A stretch of 64,000 nucleotides of DNA from Microcella pacifica (GTDB lineage: Bacteria; Actinomycetota; Actinomycetes; Actinomycetales; Microbacteriaceae): contig NZ_VIKT02000001.1 in NCBI RefSeq assembly GCF_009371975.2, positions 62,535-126,534 of the forward strand. The letters are read 5' to 3'. Shown one piece after another: positions 16,840 to 25,215 of the stretch. Below the pieces are notes generated by a model. That model searched no databases. It saw only the letters and a program-made list of their open reading frames with translations, and had not been told where the DNA came from. Position numbers and translations under genes: made by a program. Numbering within the stretch: the first letter of the stretch is position 1; every line of letters begins with the position of its first letter.

Positions 16840-16845
16840 ATCGTA
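16840..16845 (-). promoter_or_regulatory. -10 hexamer TACGAT, probable leaderless promoter of the PHP gene
   Basis: On the minus strand it ends 7 nt before the ATG at 16832 and helps decide that start. Confidence 0.45.
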
Positions 16846-16919
16846 GGTGGCGCGGGCTGGGACATTCGGTGCGGTGTGCGGGCGATACCATCAGGTCGCC
16901 GGGATAGGCTCGCCGAGTC

Positions 16920-17939
16920 ATGATCCGCCGAGTCGTCTCCGCCGCCGTGCTGCTCGGCGTGGCCGCCGCGCTGCTCGTCATCGCGTGGCCGAGCCTGTTC
17001 GGGCTCTCCGCTGCCCCGGTCGTCGCGCAGCTCGTCTCGCTGCGCGCGCTGAGCGCCGCGCTCGCCATCATCGGGGCGCTCACGCTCGCCCTCATCGCCA
17101 TGCTCTGGCGGGGCGCCCGGCGCTTCCTCGCCTCGCTCGCCCTGCTCGCGCTCATCTTTGCCGCCATCAACGTCGCCGTGCTGTCGACGCGCGGGTTCGG
17201 AAACGAGTCGTTCCCGACCCGGGCACCTGCCGAACTCTCCGTGCTCAGCTGGAACACCCTCGGCGACGCCCCCGGCGCCGACCGCATCACGCAGCTCGCC
17301 CTCGACGAGCAGGCCGACATCATCGTGCTGCCCGAGACCAGTCAGGAGACGGGCGTCGAGGTCGCCGAAGGCCTGCGTGCTGCCGGCCGACCCATGTGGG
17401 TGTACTCGTTCGCCTTCGACTACATCGCCAAAGCGCGTTCGACGACCGTCCTCGTCTCCGCCGCGATCGGCGAGTACGTCGTCGACGACAGCGTCGGCAA
17501 CACGACCGTGCTGCCGAGCATGGTGCTGCGCCCCGACGGCCATGACGGCCCCACCATCATCGGCGTGCACCCGGTGGCTCCGCTGCCCAGCCAGCTCGCC
17601 AACTGGCGCGCCGACCTCGACTGGATCAACGGCATCTGCCGCGGCGAGCAGACCATCCTGGCCGGCGACCTCAACGCGACCGCCGACCACTTCCGCACCA
17701 TCGGCGGCGACTCCGGCGGGGCACTGCGCCTCGGCCTCGGCGATTGCCTCGACGCGGGCCTCCTCACCGGCAACGGCGCCGTCGGCACGTGGCCCACCCG
17801 CCTCCCGGCCATCCTCGGCGCGCCCATCGACCACATCATGGTCACCGACGACATCACCGTCACCGGCTTCCGCGTCATCACCACCGAGGACGGCACGGGC
17901 AGCGACCACCGGCCGATCGTCGCGCGCCTGATTCTCTGA
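16920..17939 (+). CDS. Membrane-anchored endonuclease/exonuclease/phosphatase-family protein (339 aa)
   Basis: Three N-terminal hydrophobic segments (about residues 5-24, 41-62 and 68-88) anchor an EEP domain. The active-site motifs are SWNTLG, LPETS, GVHPV, AGDLNAT, PIDHIM and GSDHRPI, giving the expected Asn, Glu, Asp, Asn and His residues. EEP enzymes cleave phosphodiesters (nucleases, sphingomyelinases, phosphoinositide phosphatases). The domain probably faces outside, so a lipid, wall or extracellular nucleic acid substrate is more likely than chromosomal DNA. TAGGCT at 16905-16910 may drive a transcript with only a few leader bases. Confidence 0.85.
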   Translation: MIRRVVSAAVLLGVAAALLVIAWPSLFGLSAAPVVAQLVSLRALSAALAIIGALTLALIAMLWRGARRFLASLALLALIFAAINVAVLSTRGFGNESFPTRAPAELSVLSWNTLGDAPGADRITQLALDEQADIIVLPETSQETGVEVAEGLRAAGRPMWVYSFAFDYIAKARSTTVLVSAAIGEYVVDDSVGNTTVLPSMVLRPDGHDGPTIIGVHPVAPLPSQLANWRADLDWINGICRGEQTILAGDLNATADHFRTIGGDSGGALRLGLGDCLDAGLLTGNGAVGTWPTRLPAILGAPIDHIMVTDDITVTGFRVITTEDGTGSDHRPIVARLIL

Positions 17940-17995
17940 GGCGGGTGGCGGAAGAACTGGGTGGATGCTCCGGGCCGGCCCTGAGCATCCGGTGC

Positions 17996-18001
17996 CAGAA
18001 T
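17996..18001 (+). promoter_or_regulatory. -10 hexamer CAGAAT, probable leaderless promoter of pepP
   Basis: It ends 6 nt before the ATG at 18008. Confidence 0.45.
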
Positions 18002-18007
18002 GGGCGC

Positions 18008-19558
18008 ATGGCCGACACCGAACTCAGCGCAGCCAGCGAGACCGAGACCACCGAAGCGCCCCCGCGCGCGACCGAGAACCGGTCGACGACGCCGCGCTCC
18101 GACGCCTTCCAGCAGTACATCTCGACCGGGTGGGCGGAGCGCGCGACCGGCATCGGCGGGCCGCGCGAGCAGGCGCCCTTTGCCGCGGCACGACGCGCTC
18201 GCCTGAGCGGTCTGTACACGGGGGTGCGGCTGCTCGTGCCCGCCGGCGACGCCCGCCAGCGCTCCAACGACACCGACTACCCGTACCGCGCTCACAGCGC
18301 CTTCGCGCACCTCACCGGGTGGGGCAGCGACGCCGTGCCCGGCAGTGTGCTCGTGCTCGAGCCGCACGCCGACGGGGCCGAGGGGCACGAGGCCGTGCTG
18401 TACTTCCGCGAGGCGGCCGGGCGCGACTCCGACGAGTTCTACGCCAACCCCGCCGTCGGCGAGTTCTGGACGGGGCCGCGGCCCTCGGTCGACGACGTCG
18501 CGACCGACCTCGGGCTCGACGCTCGGCCGCTGAGCGCGCTCGACGCCGTGTGGGACGCCCTCGATGCTGACGGCCCCGAGACCCTGATCGTGCGCGAGGC
18601 AGAGCCGTCGCTGACCGACCGACTGGATGCTGCGCGCATCCTGCACGCCGGCGCCGAGCCCGGCACGGCCGAGGTCGACACGGCGCGCGACGACGAGCTC
18701 GCGCGCGACCTCAGCGAGCTGCGTCTCGTCAAAGACTCGTTCGAGCTCGCGGAAATGCGCCGTGCCGTCGACGCCACCCAGGTCGGGTTCGACGACATCA
18801 TCGCCGACCTGCCGCAGATCGTGGCGCACCCCCGCGGCGAGCGCCTCGTTGAAGGCACCTTCAACCGGCGCGCCCGCGCCGAAGGCAACACGGTCGGCTA
18901 CGACACGATCGCCGCGAGCGGGCCGCACGCGTGCATCCTGCACTGGACGCGCAACGACGGGCCCGTCGTGCCGGGCGACCTCATCCTCATCGACGCCGGC
19001 GTCGAGCTCGACAGCTACTACACGGCCGACATCACGCGCACCCTGCCCGTCTCCGGCCAATTCACCGAGGTGCAGCGGCGGGTGTACGAGGCCGTGCGCG
19101 AGGCGGCCGACGCGGCGTTCGCGATCGTGAGGCCGGGCATCCGGTTCAGGGATGTTCATGCCGAAGCCATGCGCGTCATCGCGCGCGTCACCGCCGAGTG
19201 GGGGCTGCTGCCCGTGAGTGCTTCTGAGTCTTTGGAGCCGTCGGGCGGGTACCACCGGCGGTACATGGTGCACGGAACCTCGCACCATCTCGGCATCGAC
19301 GTGCACGACTGCGCGCAGGCGCGGCGCGACCTGTACCTCGACGGCGTGCTCGAAGAGGGCATGGTGTTCACGATCGAGCCGGGGCTGTACTTTCAGCCGG
19401 ACGATCTGACGGTGCCGTCTGAGCTTCGTGGGATAGGTGTGCGCATCGAGGATGACGTGGTTGTGACGGCTGATGGGGTCGAGAGTCTGTCGGCGGGGAT
19501 TCCGCGCACGGCGGATGAGGTCGAGGCGTGGATGCGCGAGGTTGCTGCACGCCGGTAG
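18008..19558 (+). CDS. pepP: Xaa-Pro aminopeptidase (aminopeptidase P, M24B; 516 aa)
   Basis: The protein removes N-terminal residues that precede proline. It has the N-terminal AMP_N domain (about 40-200) and a C-terminal pita-bread peptidase fold. The five dinuclear-metal ligands are visible: Asp in LIDAGVEL, Asp in TADITRT, His in GTSHHLGIDVHD, Glu in TIEPGLY and Glu in VRIEDDVV. The first 40 residues are a polar, low-complexity extension. The ATG at 18008 is chosen for its -10 spacing and because the longer in-frame reading has no support. Codon use near the 3' end is less GC-rich than in neighbouring genes. Confidence 0.92.
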   Translation: MADTELSAASETETTEAPPRATENRSTTPRSDAFQQYISTGWAERATGIGGPREQAPFAAARRARLSGLYTGVRLLVPAGDARQRSNDTDYPYRAHSAFAHLTGWGSDAVPGSVLVLEPHADGAEGHEAVLYFREAAGRDSDEFYANPAVGEFWTGPRPSVDDVATDLGLDARPLSALDAVWDALDADGPETLIVREAEPSLTDRLDAARILHAGAEPGTAEVDTARDDELARDLSELRLVKDSFELAEMRRAVDATQVGFDDIIADLPQIVAHPRGERLVEGTFNRRARAEGNTVGYDTIAASGPHACILHWTRNDGPVVPGDLILIDAGVELDSYYTADITRTLPVSGQFTEVQRRVYEAVREAADAAFAIVRPGIRFRDVHAEAMRVIARVTAEWGLLPVSASESLEPSGGYHRRYMVHGTSHHLGIDVHDCAQARRDLYLDGVLEEGMVFTIEPGLYFQPDDLTVPSELRGIGVRIEDDVVVTADGVESLSAGIPRTADEVEAWMREVAARR

Positions 19559-19636
19559 ATCGCGCTGAGGGTGCATCCTCTCCTCCACAGGCGGCGCTCC
19601 ACGCGAGTTATCCCAAGATTTCCTCATACCTCTTGT

Positions 19637-19652
19637 TCGAACGTATGTTCGA
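19637..19652 (+). promoter_or_regulatory. LexA (SOS) box, perfect palindrome
   Basis: TCGAAC-GTAT-GTTCGA matches the actinobacterial LexA consensus TCGAAC-N4-GTTCGA exactly. It overlaps a possible -10 (TATGTT, 19644-19649) and ends 15 bp before the ATG at 19668, so LexA bound here should block transcription until DNA damage. Confidence 0.9.
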
Positions 19653-19667
19653 TGGGAGCATGAATGC

Positions 19668-21131
19668 ATGACCTTCCCCGCACCCCTCGAGCACTTCACC
19701 GCCCTCGTGGCGGAGCTCGAGCGCGCACCTCTCGACGCAGCCGCGCTGCGCGCCCTCGGGGATGAAGATCTACTCGCCGTCACCGAACTCGGGGCGAAGG
19801 CGCATCGACTGCTGGATGCCCGAACCGCACTCTTCGCGGGGGAATTGGCCCGCCGCTCGCGCCCAGAACTCGCTCACGACGGGCTTGCCCAGCGCTCGGG
19901 GCATCGCACGGTCGAAGAGCTCGTGCGTGTCACGACCGGGGAGTCCCGGCGCGACGCTGTTGCAGCGGTGAACACGGGTCGGCTGCTCGTCGCACCCGAC
20001 TCCAGTGCGGGGCGTGAGGCCGGCACTGACGACCTGCCGGTGGTTGCCCCCTACTTGACCGCGGCGTTGCAGGCGCTGCGCGCGGGCAGCATCAGCATCG
20101 GCGCGCTCGACGTGATTCGTGGCGCCTTCGACGGCATCGATGAGTCGGTGGCGCCGGACGCACTTCGGTCGGCCGTCGCCCGGGTCGTGGAGGCGGCTGC
20201 GCACCTCGACGTCGACAGACTGCTGCGGCTTGCTCGCCACGCGCGCGAGGAGCTCGATACGGCCGCACTCGTCGATCGCGAGCGCGCACAGAGAGATGCG
20301 CGGTCATTCCGATTGTGGACGCTGCCAGACGGCATGACGCGTGCGACGTGGATGCTCGACCCGGAATCCGCCGCACAGGTTCGTGAGCTTGTCGAACGAG
20401 CGACCACCCCGAAACGACGTGGCGTGCACTTCGTCGAGACGGTCGGCGCGAGGAACGATGCCGACGCTGAGAAGGCTGCACGCATCGCCGAGGATGAGCG
20501 CACGCCCGAGCAGTACACCTCAGACGCCCTCGTGCACCTGCTCGCCGCGGGAGCCGACGCCGACTCGAGCATGATCCTCGGCACGGGTGCCCCGCAGGTG
20601 CGCGTGCTCGTCACCGCGGCTGACCTCGCGCGGGGTGAGGGCGCAGGCTCTCTCGAACCTGCGACGGGCAGCCCCGAGGGCACCGTCGTCGCGCTCCCGA
20701 CCGTGCAGCGGCTGCTGTGCGGCGGCGTGCAGACCCCGATCCTCATCGGCTCGACCGGTCAGCCGCTCGATGTCGGCCGGTCGCAGCGCCTCTTCACCGC
20801 CCGCCAGCGCGTCGCCCTCGCGGCCCGCGACGGCGGATGCCGCTGGCCCGGCTGCGAGCGACCGCCGAGCTGGTGCGAAGCGCACCACATCGACGAGTGG
20901 GAACGCGATCACGGTCGCACCGACGTCGACGTCGGAATCCTGCTCTGCCGACACCATCACCTGCTGCTGCACGACCACGGCTGGCGCATCACCAGAGTCG
21001 GGAGGTCACGGGAGTACGAACTCGTGCCACCCGCGACCGTCGACCCACAGCAGAGACCTCGCCCCATGCCCAGCAGGAGCAAGGAATGGCAGCGCGCCCT
21101 CGGCGGGGTGAGCTGCGCGCGCGAGTACTAG
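19668..21131 (+). CDS. DUF222/13E12-family HNH endonuclease-like protein, LexA-controlled (487 aa)
   Basis: An N-terminal helical DUF222 region (about 10-330) is followed by a C-terminal HNH domain: the Cys pair in CRWPGC, then CEAHHIDEW and ILLCRHHHLLLHDHGW. These give the zinc cysteines and the HH/N/H-type nuclease residues. The family is expanded in actinobacteria as 13E12-repeat proteins; its cellular role is unsettled, and several mycobacterial members are known LexA targets. Here a perfect LexA box lies just upstream, so induction by DNA damage is very likely. GGGAG at 19654-19658 serves the ATG. The stop overlaps the end of the convergent stress-17M-like gene by 4 bp. Confidence 0.88.
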   Translation: MTFPAPLEHFTALVAELERAPLDAAALRALGDEDLLAVTELGAKAHRLLDARTALFAGELARRSRPELAHDGLAQRSGHRTVEELVRVTTGESRRDAVAAVNTGRLLVAPDSSAGREAGTDDLPVVAPYLTAALQALRAGSISIGALDVIRGAFDGIDESVAPDALRSAVARVVEAAAHLDVDRLLRLARHAREELDTAALVDRERAQRDARSFRLWTLPDGMTRATWMLDPESAAQVRELVERATTPKRRGVHFVETVGARNDADAEKAARIAEDERTPEQYTSDALVHLLAAGADADSSMILGTGAPQVRVLVTAADLARGEGAGSLEPATGSPEGTVVALPTVQRLLCGGVQTPILIGSTGQPLDVGRSQRLFTARQRVALAARDGGCRWPGCERPPSWCEAHHIDEWERDHGRTDVDVGILLCRHHHLLLHDHGWRITRVGRSREYELVPPATVDPQQRPRPMPSRSKEWQRALGGVSCAREY

Positions 21132-21781
21132 TCGCGCTTCTCGGCGGGCGCGTCGACCGGGCCCGAATCGGAGGGCGGGGCGTCGGCAGGAGCGTCGGCC
21201 GGGCTCGAGGCCGAGGAAGTTGCCGAGGACGTTGGCGAGGACGTTGGCGAGGCGTGCTGACCGCGCGGGGACTCCGTGAGGGAGACCGGCGCATCCGGAT
21301 TGCCGCCCGCGAGCACCGTCCGCGCACGAGCGGTCTGCATCGGGTCGATGATCACCTGGTACGACGACGCCAGCACCTGCTGCTGCGACGCGAAATCGCG
21401 GCGACGACGCGCGAACGCGTACGAGACGAGACCCAGGAGCATTCCAAACCCCGCACCGATGAACACAGCCGCGAGAATGAACGAGAAGTCCGGCTCCGGC
21501 GAGAACAGGAACAGAAGCAGACCGAAGAACAGGCCGAACCAGATACCGCTCAACGCGCCAGACAGTGCCGCACGGCCGTAGCTCAGGCGCCCCCCGATCC
21601 GCTCCACCGTCTTCAGGTCGTGGCCGACGATCGCAAGACCCTTCACGGGGAACTCCGCCTTCGCGAGACGGTTCACGACGCTCTGGGCTTCCGGGTACGT
21701 GTCGTAGCTGCCGAGCACGTCCCCTCGCGGCACGCTCAACGGCGCGGCACTGCGACGGCTGAACGGACTCTGGTTGCTCAC
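21128..21781 (-). CDS. General stress protein 17M-like membrane protein (217 aa)
   Basis: The N-terminal half matches the general stress protein 17M-like domain (LGSYDTYPEAQSVVNRLAKAEFPVKGLAIVG near 23-53). Two hydrophobic segments follow (about 75-95 and 100-122). The last 50 residues are a Ser/Pro/Ala-rich low-complexity tail that ends in a charged EKRD. Function is unknown; B. subtilis YflT-type homologues belong to the general stress regulon. In mycobacteria this gene also lies near the MgtE-like, DUF1003 and Mrp genes, as here. The GTG start has a CACAAT -10 at 6-nt spacing. Confidence 0.8.
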   Translation of the reverse strand: MSNQSPFSRRSAAPLSVPRGDVLGSYDTYPEAQSVVNRLAKAEFPVKGLAIVGHDLKTVERIGGRLSYGRAALSGALSGIWFGLFFGLLLFLFSPEPDFSFILAAVFIGAGFGMLLGLVSYAFARRRRDFASQQQVLASSYQVIIDPMQTARARTVLAGGNPDAPVSLTESPRGQHASPTSSPTSSATSSASSPADAPADAPPSDSGPVDAPAEKRD

Positions 21782-21787
21782 CAGACC

Positions 21788-21793
21788 ATTGTG
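21788..21793 (-). promoter_or_regulatory. -10 hexamer CACAAT, probable leaderless promoter of the 17M-like gene
   Basis: On the minus strand it ends 6 nt before the GTG at 21781. The plus-strand promoter for the neighbouring gene lies 13 bp away, so the two divergent genes share one compact control region. Confidence 0.45.
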
Positions 21794-21805
21794 ACAGGGC
21801 GACGA

Positions 21806-21811
21806 TAAGGT
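21806..21811 (+). promoter_or_regulatory. -10 hexamer TAAGGT, probable leaderless promoter of the PRC-MgtE-CBS operon
   Basis: It ends 6 nt before the GTG at 21818 and would drive the PRC-MgtE_N-CBS, DUF1003 and mrp genes. Confidence 0.5.
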
Positions 21812-21817
21812 TTAGCC

Positions 21818-23287
21818 GTGAGCGCCTCGACTGTCTTCGTCGCCCGGCTCAACGGGTGCTCCGTTTTCGACCCCGCAGGCGACCGGGTCGGCAAGGTGCG
21901 CGACGTCCTCGTCGTCTACCGACCCACCGAATCGCCCCGCGTCGTGGGTCTCATCGTCGAAGTGCCCGGTCGTCGGCGCGTGTTCCTCTCCATCGGTCGT
22001 GTCACGAGCATCGGCAGCGGCCAGATCATCACGACCGGCCTCATCAACCTGCGCCGTTTCGAGCAGCGCGGTGGCGAAGTGCGCGTGCTCGCTGAGCTCG
22101 TCGGCCGCACGGTGCGCTTCCGCGAAGGGCACGGCACCGCCGTCATCGAAGACGTCGCGATCGAAGAGTCCGGCCCCGGCGAATGGGCCGTCGAGCAGCT
22201 CTTCCTGCGCAAGCCCCGCTCCGTGCCCGCCCCGTTCACCAAGGGGCAGAGCGTCTTCGCACGCTGGAGCGACGTCATCGAAGTCACCAACCGCTCCGAG
22301 CCGCAGAGCGCCGAGAAGCTCATCGCCGAGTACAACGACCTCCTTCCCGCAGACCTCGCGGCCACACTCCTCGAACTGCCCGACGGCCGCCGCCTCGAAG
22401 TCGCCGAAGAGCTGCCCGACGAGCGCCTCGCCGACGCCCTCGAAGAGATGCCCGAAGCCGACCAGGTGGCCCTCCTCACGCGCCTCGACGACGAGCGCGC
22501 CGCCGACGTGCTCGACCACATGGAGCCCGACGACGCGGCCGACCTCATCGCCCAACTGCCCGTCCTGCGCGGTGAAACCCTGCTCGACCTCATGGAGCCC
22601 GAGGAGGCGCAAGACGTCCGCTTCCTGCTCTCCTACGACGCCGACACCGCCGGCGGGCTCATGACCACCGAGCCGATCATCGTCTCCGCCGACGCGACCG
22701 TTGCCGAGGGCCTCGCCCTCATCCGTCGCCACGAGCTCGCGCCCGCGATCGGCGCCGCCATCTGCGTCACCCTCCCCCCATACGAGCCGCCGACGGGCCG
22801 CTACCTCGGCATGGTTCATTTCCAGAGGATGCTCCGCTACCCGCCGCACGAACGCCTCGGCACTCTCCTCGACCAGGGCATCGAGCCGGTCACGCCCGAG
22901 ACCTCAGCCGCCGAAGTCTCCCGCCGCCTCGCGAGCTACGACCTCGTCTCGCTGCCCGTCGTCGACGAGACCCGTCGACTGGTCGGCGTGGTCACGATCG
23001 ACGACGTGCTCGACTACCTCCTGCCCGACGACTGGCGCAGCACCGACGAGCACTCCCCCGCACCCCCGCGCCCCCCAGCACGCGGCAAAGCTCGGGGCCG
23101 CGCGCCCGGGTCGACGGCGCCCGCGCGCGACCGCCGTGCCACCGTGGGCGAGCATCCCGCTCCCGGTCGGTTCAGCACCGCGAACCCCACCACGCGGGCG
23201 ATTCCCGTCGTCGCTCCCGAGACACCTCCCACCGACCCGCCCCGCACGGGCACGCCGCCTGGTGATCGTCCGGGTGATCGTCGATGA
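21818..23287 (+). CDS. PRC-barrel, MgtE_N and CBS domain protein without a channel (489 aa)
   Basis: Domain order: PRC-barrel-like region (about 1-75, with a second similar segment to 150), MgtE N-terminal superhelical repeats (about 165-275, with repeated LxxMEPDDAADLIAQLP-type motifs), two CBS domains (about 280-410, ending VVDETRRLVGVVTIDDVL) and a Pro/Arg-rich disordered tail. True MgtE magnesium channels continue into five membrane helices; none is present here. It is therefore probably a soluble Mg2+ or nucleotide sensor. The equivalent mycobacterial neighbourhood has the same order (MgtE-like, DUF1003, Mrp). The stop overlaps DUF1003 by ATGA. Confidence 0.85.
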   Translation: MSASTVFVARLNGCSVFDPAGDRVGKVRDVLVVYRPTESPRVVGLIVEVPGRRRVFLSIGRVTSIGSGQIITTGLINLRRFEQRGGEVRVLAELVGRTVRFREGHGTAVIEDVAIEESGPGEWAVEQLFLRKPRSVPAPFTKGQSVFARWSDVIEVTNRSEPQSAEKLIAEYNDLLPADLAATLLELPDGRRLEVAEELPDERLADALEEMPEADQVALLTRLDDERAADVLDHMEPDDAADLIAQLPVLRGETLLDLMEPEEAQDVRFLLSYDADTAGGLMTTEPIIVSADATVAEGLALIRRHELAPAIGAAICVTLPPYEPPTGRYLGMVHFQRMLRYPPHERLGTLLDQGIEPVTPETSAAEVSRRLASYDLVSLPVVDETRRLVGVVTIDDVLDYLLPDDWRSTDEHSPAPPRPPARGKARGRAPGSTAPARDRRATVGEHPAPGRFSTANPTTRAIPVVAPETPPTDPPRTGTPPGDRPGDRR

Positions 23288-23844
23288 CCGCGCGCGACAA
23301 GGACGCCGTCCGTCGGCGCGCGACGCGCGACTCGCGCAGCCTCTCCGCTCCCAAGGGTCTCCGAGCGGGGCTCCTGCCCAGGTTCTCGAGCCGCGACCGC
23401 TTCGGCCGCTTCACCGAGGCTGTCGCCCGCGGCATGGGAACCCCGTGGTTCCTGTTCGCGCTGTCTGTCTTTGTCGCCGCGTGGATCACGTGGAACGTGC
23501 TCGCCCCGGAACGACTGCGCTTCGACTCGCTCGCGCTCGGCTTCACCGCGCTGACCCTCATCCTGTCCCTCCAGGCCTCGTATGCGGCCCCGCTCATCCT
23601 GCTCGCCCAGAACCGGCAGGACGACCGGGACCGCGTGCAGATCGAGCAGGACCGTCAGCGGGCCGAGCGGAACCTCGCCGACACCGAGTACCTCGCCCGC
23701 GAGGTGGTCTCGCTGCGGCTCGCCATGAAAGAGGTGGCGACGAAAGACTTCATCCGCGCCGAGTTGCGCGCCCTGCTCGACGAACTCGATCGCGAGCCGG
23801 ACGACACGACTGATTCCGAGCACGGCGAGGGCACGTCCCGGTGA
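23284..23844 (+). CDS. DUF1003 family membrane protein (186 aa)
   Basis: DUF1003 signature: a cytoplasmic N-terminus with DRFGRFTEAVARGMGTPWFL, two closely spaced membrane segments (about 54-73 and 83-107), the conserved LSLQASYAAPLILLAQNRQ junction, then a long charged helix likely to form a coiled coil. Function is not established for the family. It overlaps both neighbours (ATGA at 23284, GTGA at 23841), so it is translated together with the PRC-MgtE_N-CBS protein and Mrp. A role alongside the Mg2+-sensor-like protein is an inference from this linkage. Confidence 0.85.
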   Translation: MTARDKDAVRRRATRDSRSLSAPKGLRAGLLPRFSSRDRFGRFTEAVARGMGTPWFLFALSVFVAAWITWNVLAPERLRFDSLALGFTALTLILSLQASYAAPLILLAQNRQDDRDRVQIEQDRQRAERNLADTEYLAREVVSLRLAMKEVATKDFIRAELRALLDELDREPDDTTDSEHGEGTSR

Positions 23845-24989
23845 CGGCGGAGTCCTCAGCGAGCGCCCTCGAGCAGCGCGTCCTCGCAGCCCTCGAGCGC
23901 GTCATCGACCCGGAGATCCGCCGCCCGGTGACCGAGCTCGACATGATCGACGGTGTCACCGTGAGCACAGTCGCCGACGGCACGACCCGCGCCGAGGTGC
24001 AGCTGCGGCTCACGATCGTGGGCTGCCCCGCAGCTGACCGCATCGAGCGCGACGTGCGCACGGCAGCATCCTCGGTCGACGGCATCGACGACGTGGCCCT
24101 CGACGTGGGCGTCATGGATCGGGCGACGCGGGATGCGCTCATCGACCGCCTGCGCGGCGACCGGCCGCGCGGCCACCCCTTCACTCCGGATGCTCTGACT
24201 CGCGTCATCGCCGTGACGAGTGGCAAGGGCGGTGTCGGCAAGTCGACCGTCACCGCCAACCTCGCCGTCGCGCTCGCTCAGCGCGGGCTGCGCGTCGGGC
24301 TCATGGACGCCGACGTGTTCGGCTTCTCGATTCCGGGCATCCTCGGCATTGCCGACGCGAAGCCGACCCGCGTCGGCGAGATGATCATGCCGCCGCGCGT
24401 GCACGGTCTCGCCGTCATCTCGATCGGCATGTTCGTCGACCCGCACACCTCCGTCTCGTGGCGCGGCCCGATGCTGCATCGCACGGTCGAGCAGTTCCTC
24501 ACCGACGTGTACTTCGGCGATCTCGACGTTCTCGTCATCGACATGCCGCCCGGCACGGGCGACATCGCCATCTCGATCGGGCAGCTGCTGCCGCACGCCG
24601 AAGTGCTCGTCGTGACGACGCCGCAGAAGGCGGCCGCCGATGTCGCCGAACGGTCGGCGCTCGTGGCCCGGCAGACGGGCCAGACGGTCATCGGGGTCGT
24701 CGAGAACATGACCGGCTACGTGCAGCCCGACGGCAGCGTGCTCGACCTGTTCGGCTCGGGCGGCGGCGATGAGACCGCGGCGAGACTCGACGTCGACGTG
24801 CTCGCGCGCGTGCCCCTGAGCCTGGCCCTCCGAGAGGGTGGCGATGCCGGTCGGCCGATCGTGCTGGCCGGTGACGACGCACCTGGCGAGACAGATGCGG
24901 CCGCCCAGGCGATCCGCGACCTCGCCGACCGTGTGATCGAGCGCGGGCGTGGACTGGCCGGGCGGCCGCTCACCGTCACCCCGCGGTAG
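23841..24989 (+). CDS. mrp: Mrp/ApbC-type Fe-S cluster carrier ATPase (382 aa)
   Basis: This P-loop NTPase family carries and inserts Fe-S clusters. A MIP18/DUF59 domain (about 7-85, VLAALERVIDPEIRRPVTELDM) precedes the deviant Walker A SGKGGVGKST near residue 130 and Walker B VIDMPPGTGD near 233. Most characterised Mrp proteins bind the cluster through a C-terminal CxxC after the GVVENM segment; here that stretch reads TGYVQPDGSVLDLFGSGGG and has no cysteine. The P-loop is intact. The GTG start overlaps the DUF1003 stop. Third gene of the operon. Confidence 0.88.
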   Translation: MTAESSASALEQRVLAALERVIDPEIRRPVTELDMIDGVTVSTVADGTTRAEVQLRLTIVGCPAADRIERDVRTAASSVDGIDDVALDVGVMDRATRDALIDRLRGDRPRGHPFTPDALTRVIAVTSGKGGVGKSTVTANLAVALAQRGLRVGLMDADVFGFSIPGILGIADAKPTRVGEMIMPPRVHGLAVISIGMFVDPHTSVSWRGPMLHRTVEQFLTDVYFGDLDVLVIDMPPGTGDIAISIGQLLPHAEVLVVTTPQKAAADVAERSALVARQTGQTVIGVVENMTGYVQPDGSVLDLFGSGGGDETAARLDVDVLARVPLSLALREGGDAGRPIVLAGDDAPGETDAAAQAIRDLADRVIERGRGLAGRPLTVTPR

Positions 24990-25065
24990 CCGAGTCGCTC
25001 CATCACTCTCAGAGGGCTCACCGCCGGCGGGGCCGGGTGGATCGAGCGAGGTCGATCTAGCCGTG

Positions 25066-25083
25066 TCGACCCGGCCGGGTCGA
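25066..25083. repeat. 18-bp perfect palindrome
   Basis: TCGACCCGGCCGGGTCGA reads the same on both strands. It lies between the 3' ends of mrp and the small minus-strand peptide gene, and an 11-bp direct repeat (GGTCGATCTAG at 25050 and 25078) surrounds it. It is probably a terminator without a T-tract or a protein site. Confidence 0.6.
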
Positions 25084-25084
25084 T

Positions 25085-25192
25085 CTAGACGAAGCGCACG
25101 GGCACCCGACGGTAGCCATCGCGCACCGTCACGACGACGGTCGCAGTGATGGCGGCGACTGCCAGGGCGGCGGTGAGAATGGCGACGATCAT
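25085..25192 (-). CDS. 35-residue single-span membrane peptide
   Basis: A very short gene supported by a strong ribosome site: GAAGGAG ends 8 nt before the ATG. The peptide is a single hydrophobic helix (MIVAILTAALAVAAITATVVV) followed by a basic tail with DGYRRVPVRFV, giving a clear inside-positive topology. Not recognised as a named family. It is divergent from the LysR-type gene, with three 12-bp tandem repeats in the leader. Possible roles include a membrane regulator or a component of a larger complex; no partner toxin or antitoxin is visible. Confidence 0.55.
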   Translation of the reverse strand: MIVAILTAALAVAAITATVVVTVRDGYRRVPVRFV

Positions 25193-25215
25193 GGGGAGTG
25201 CTCCTTCGGTCTGGT

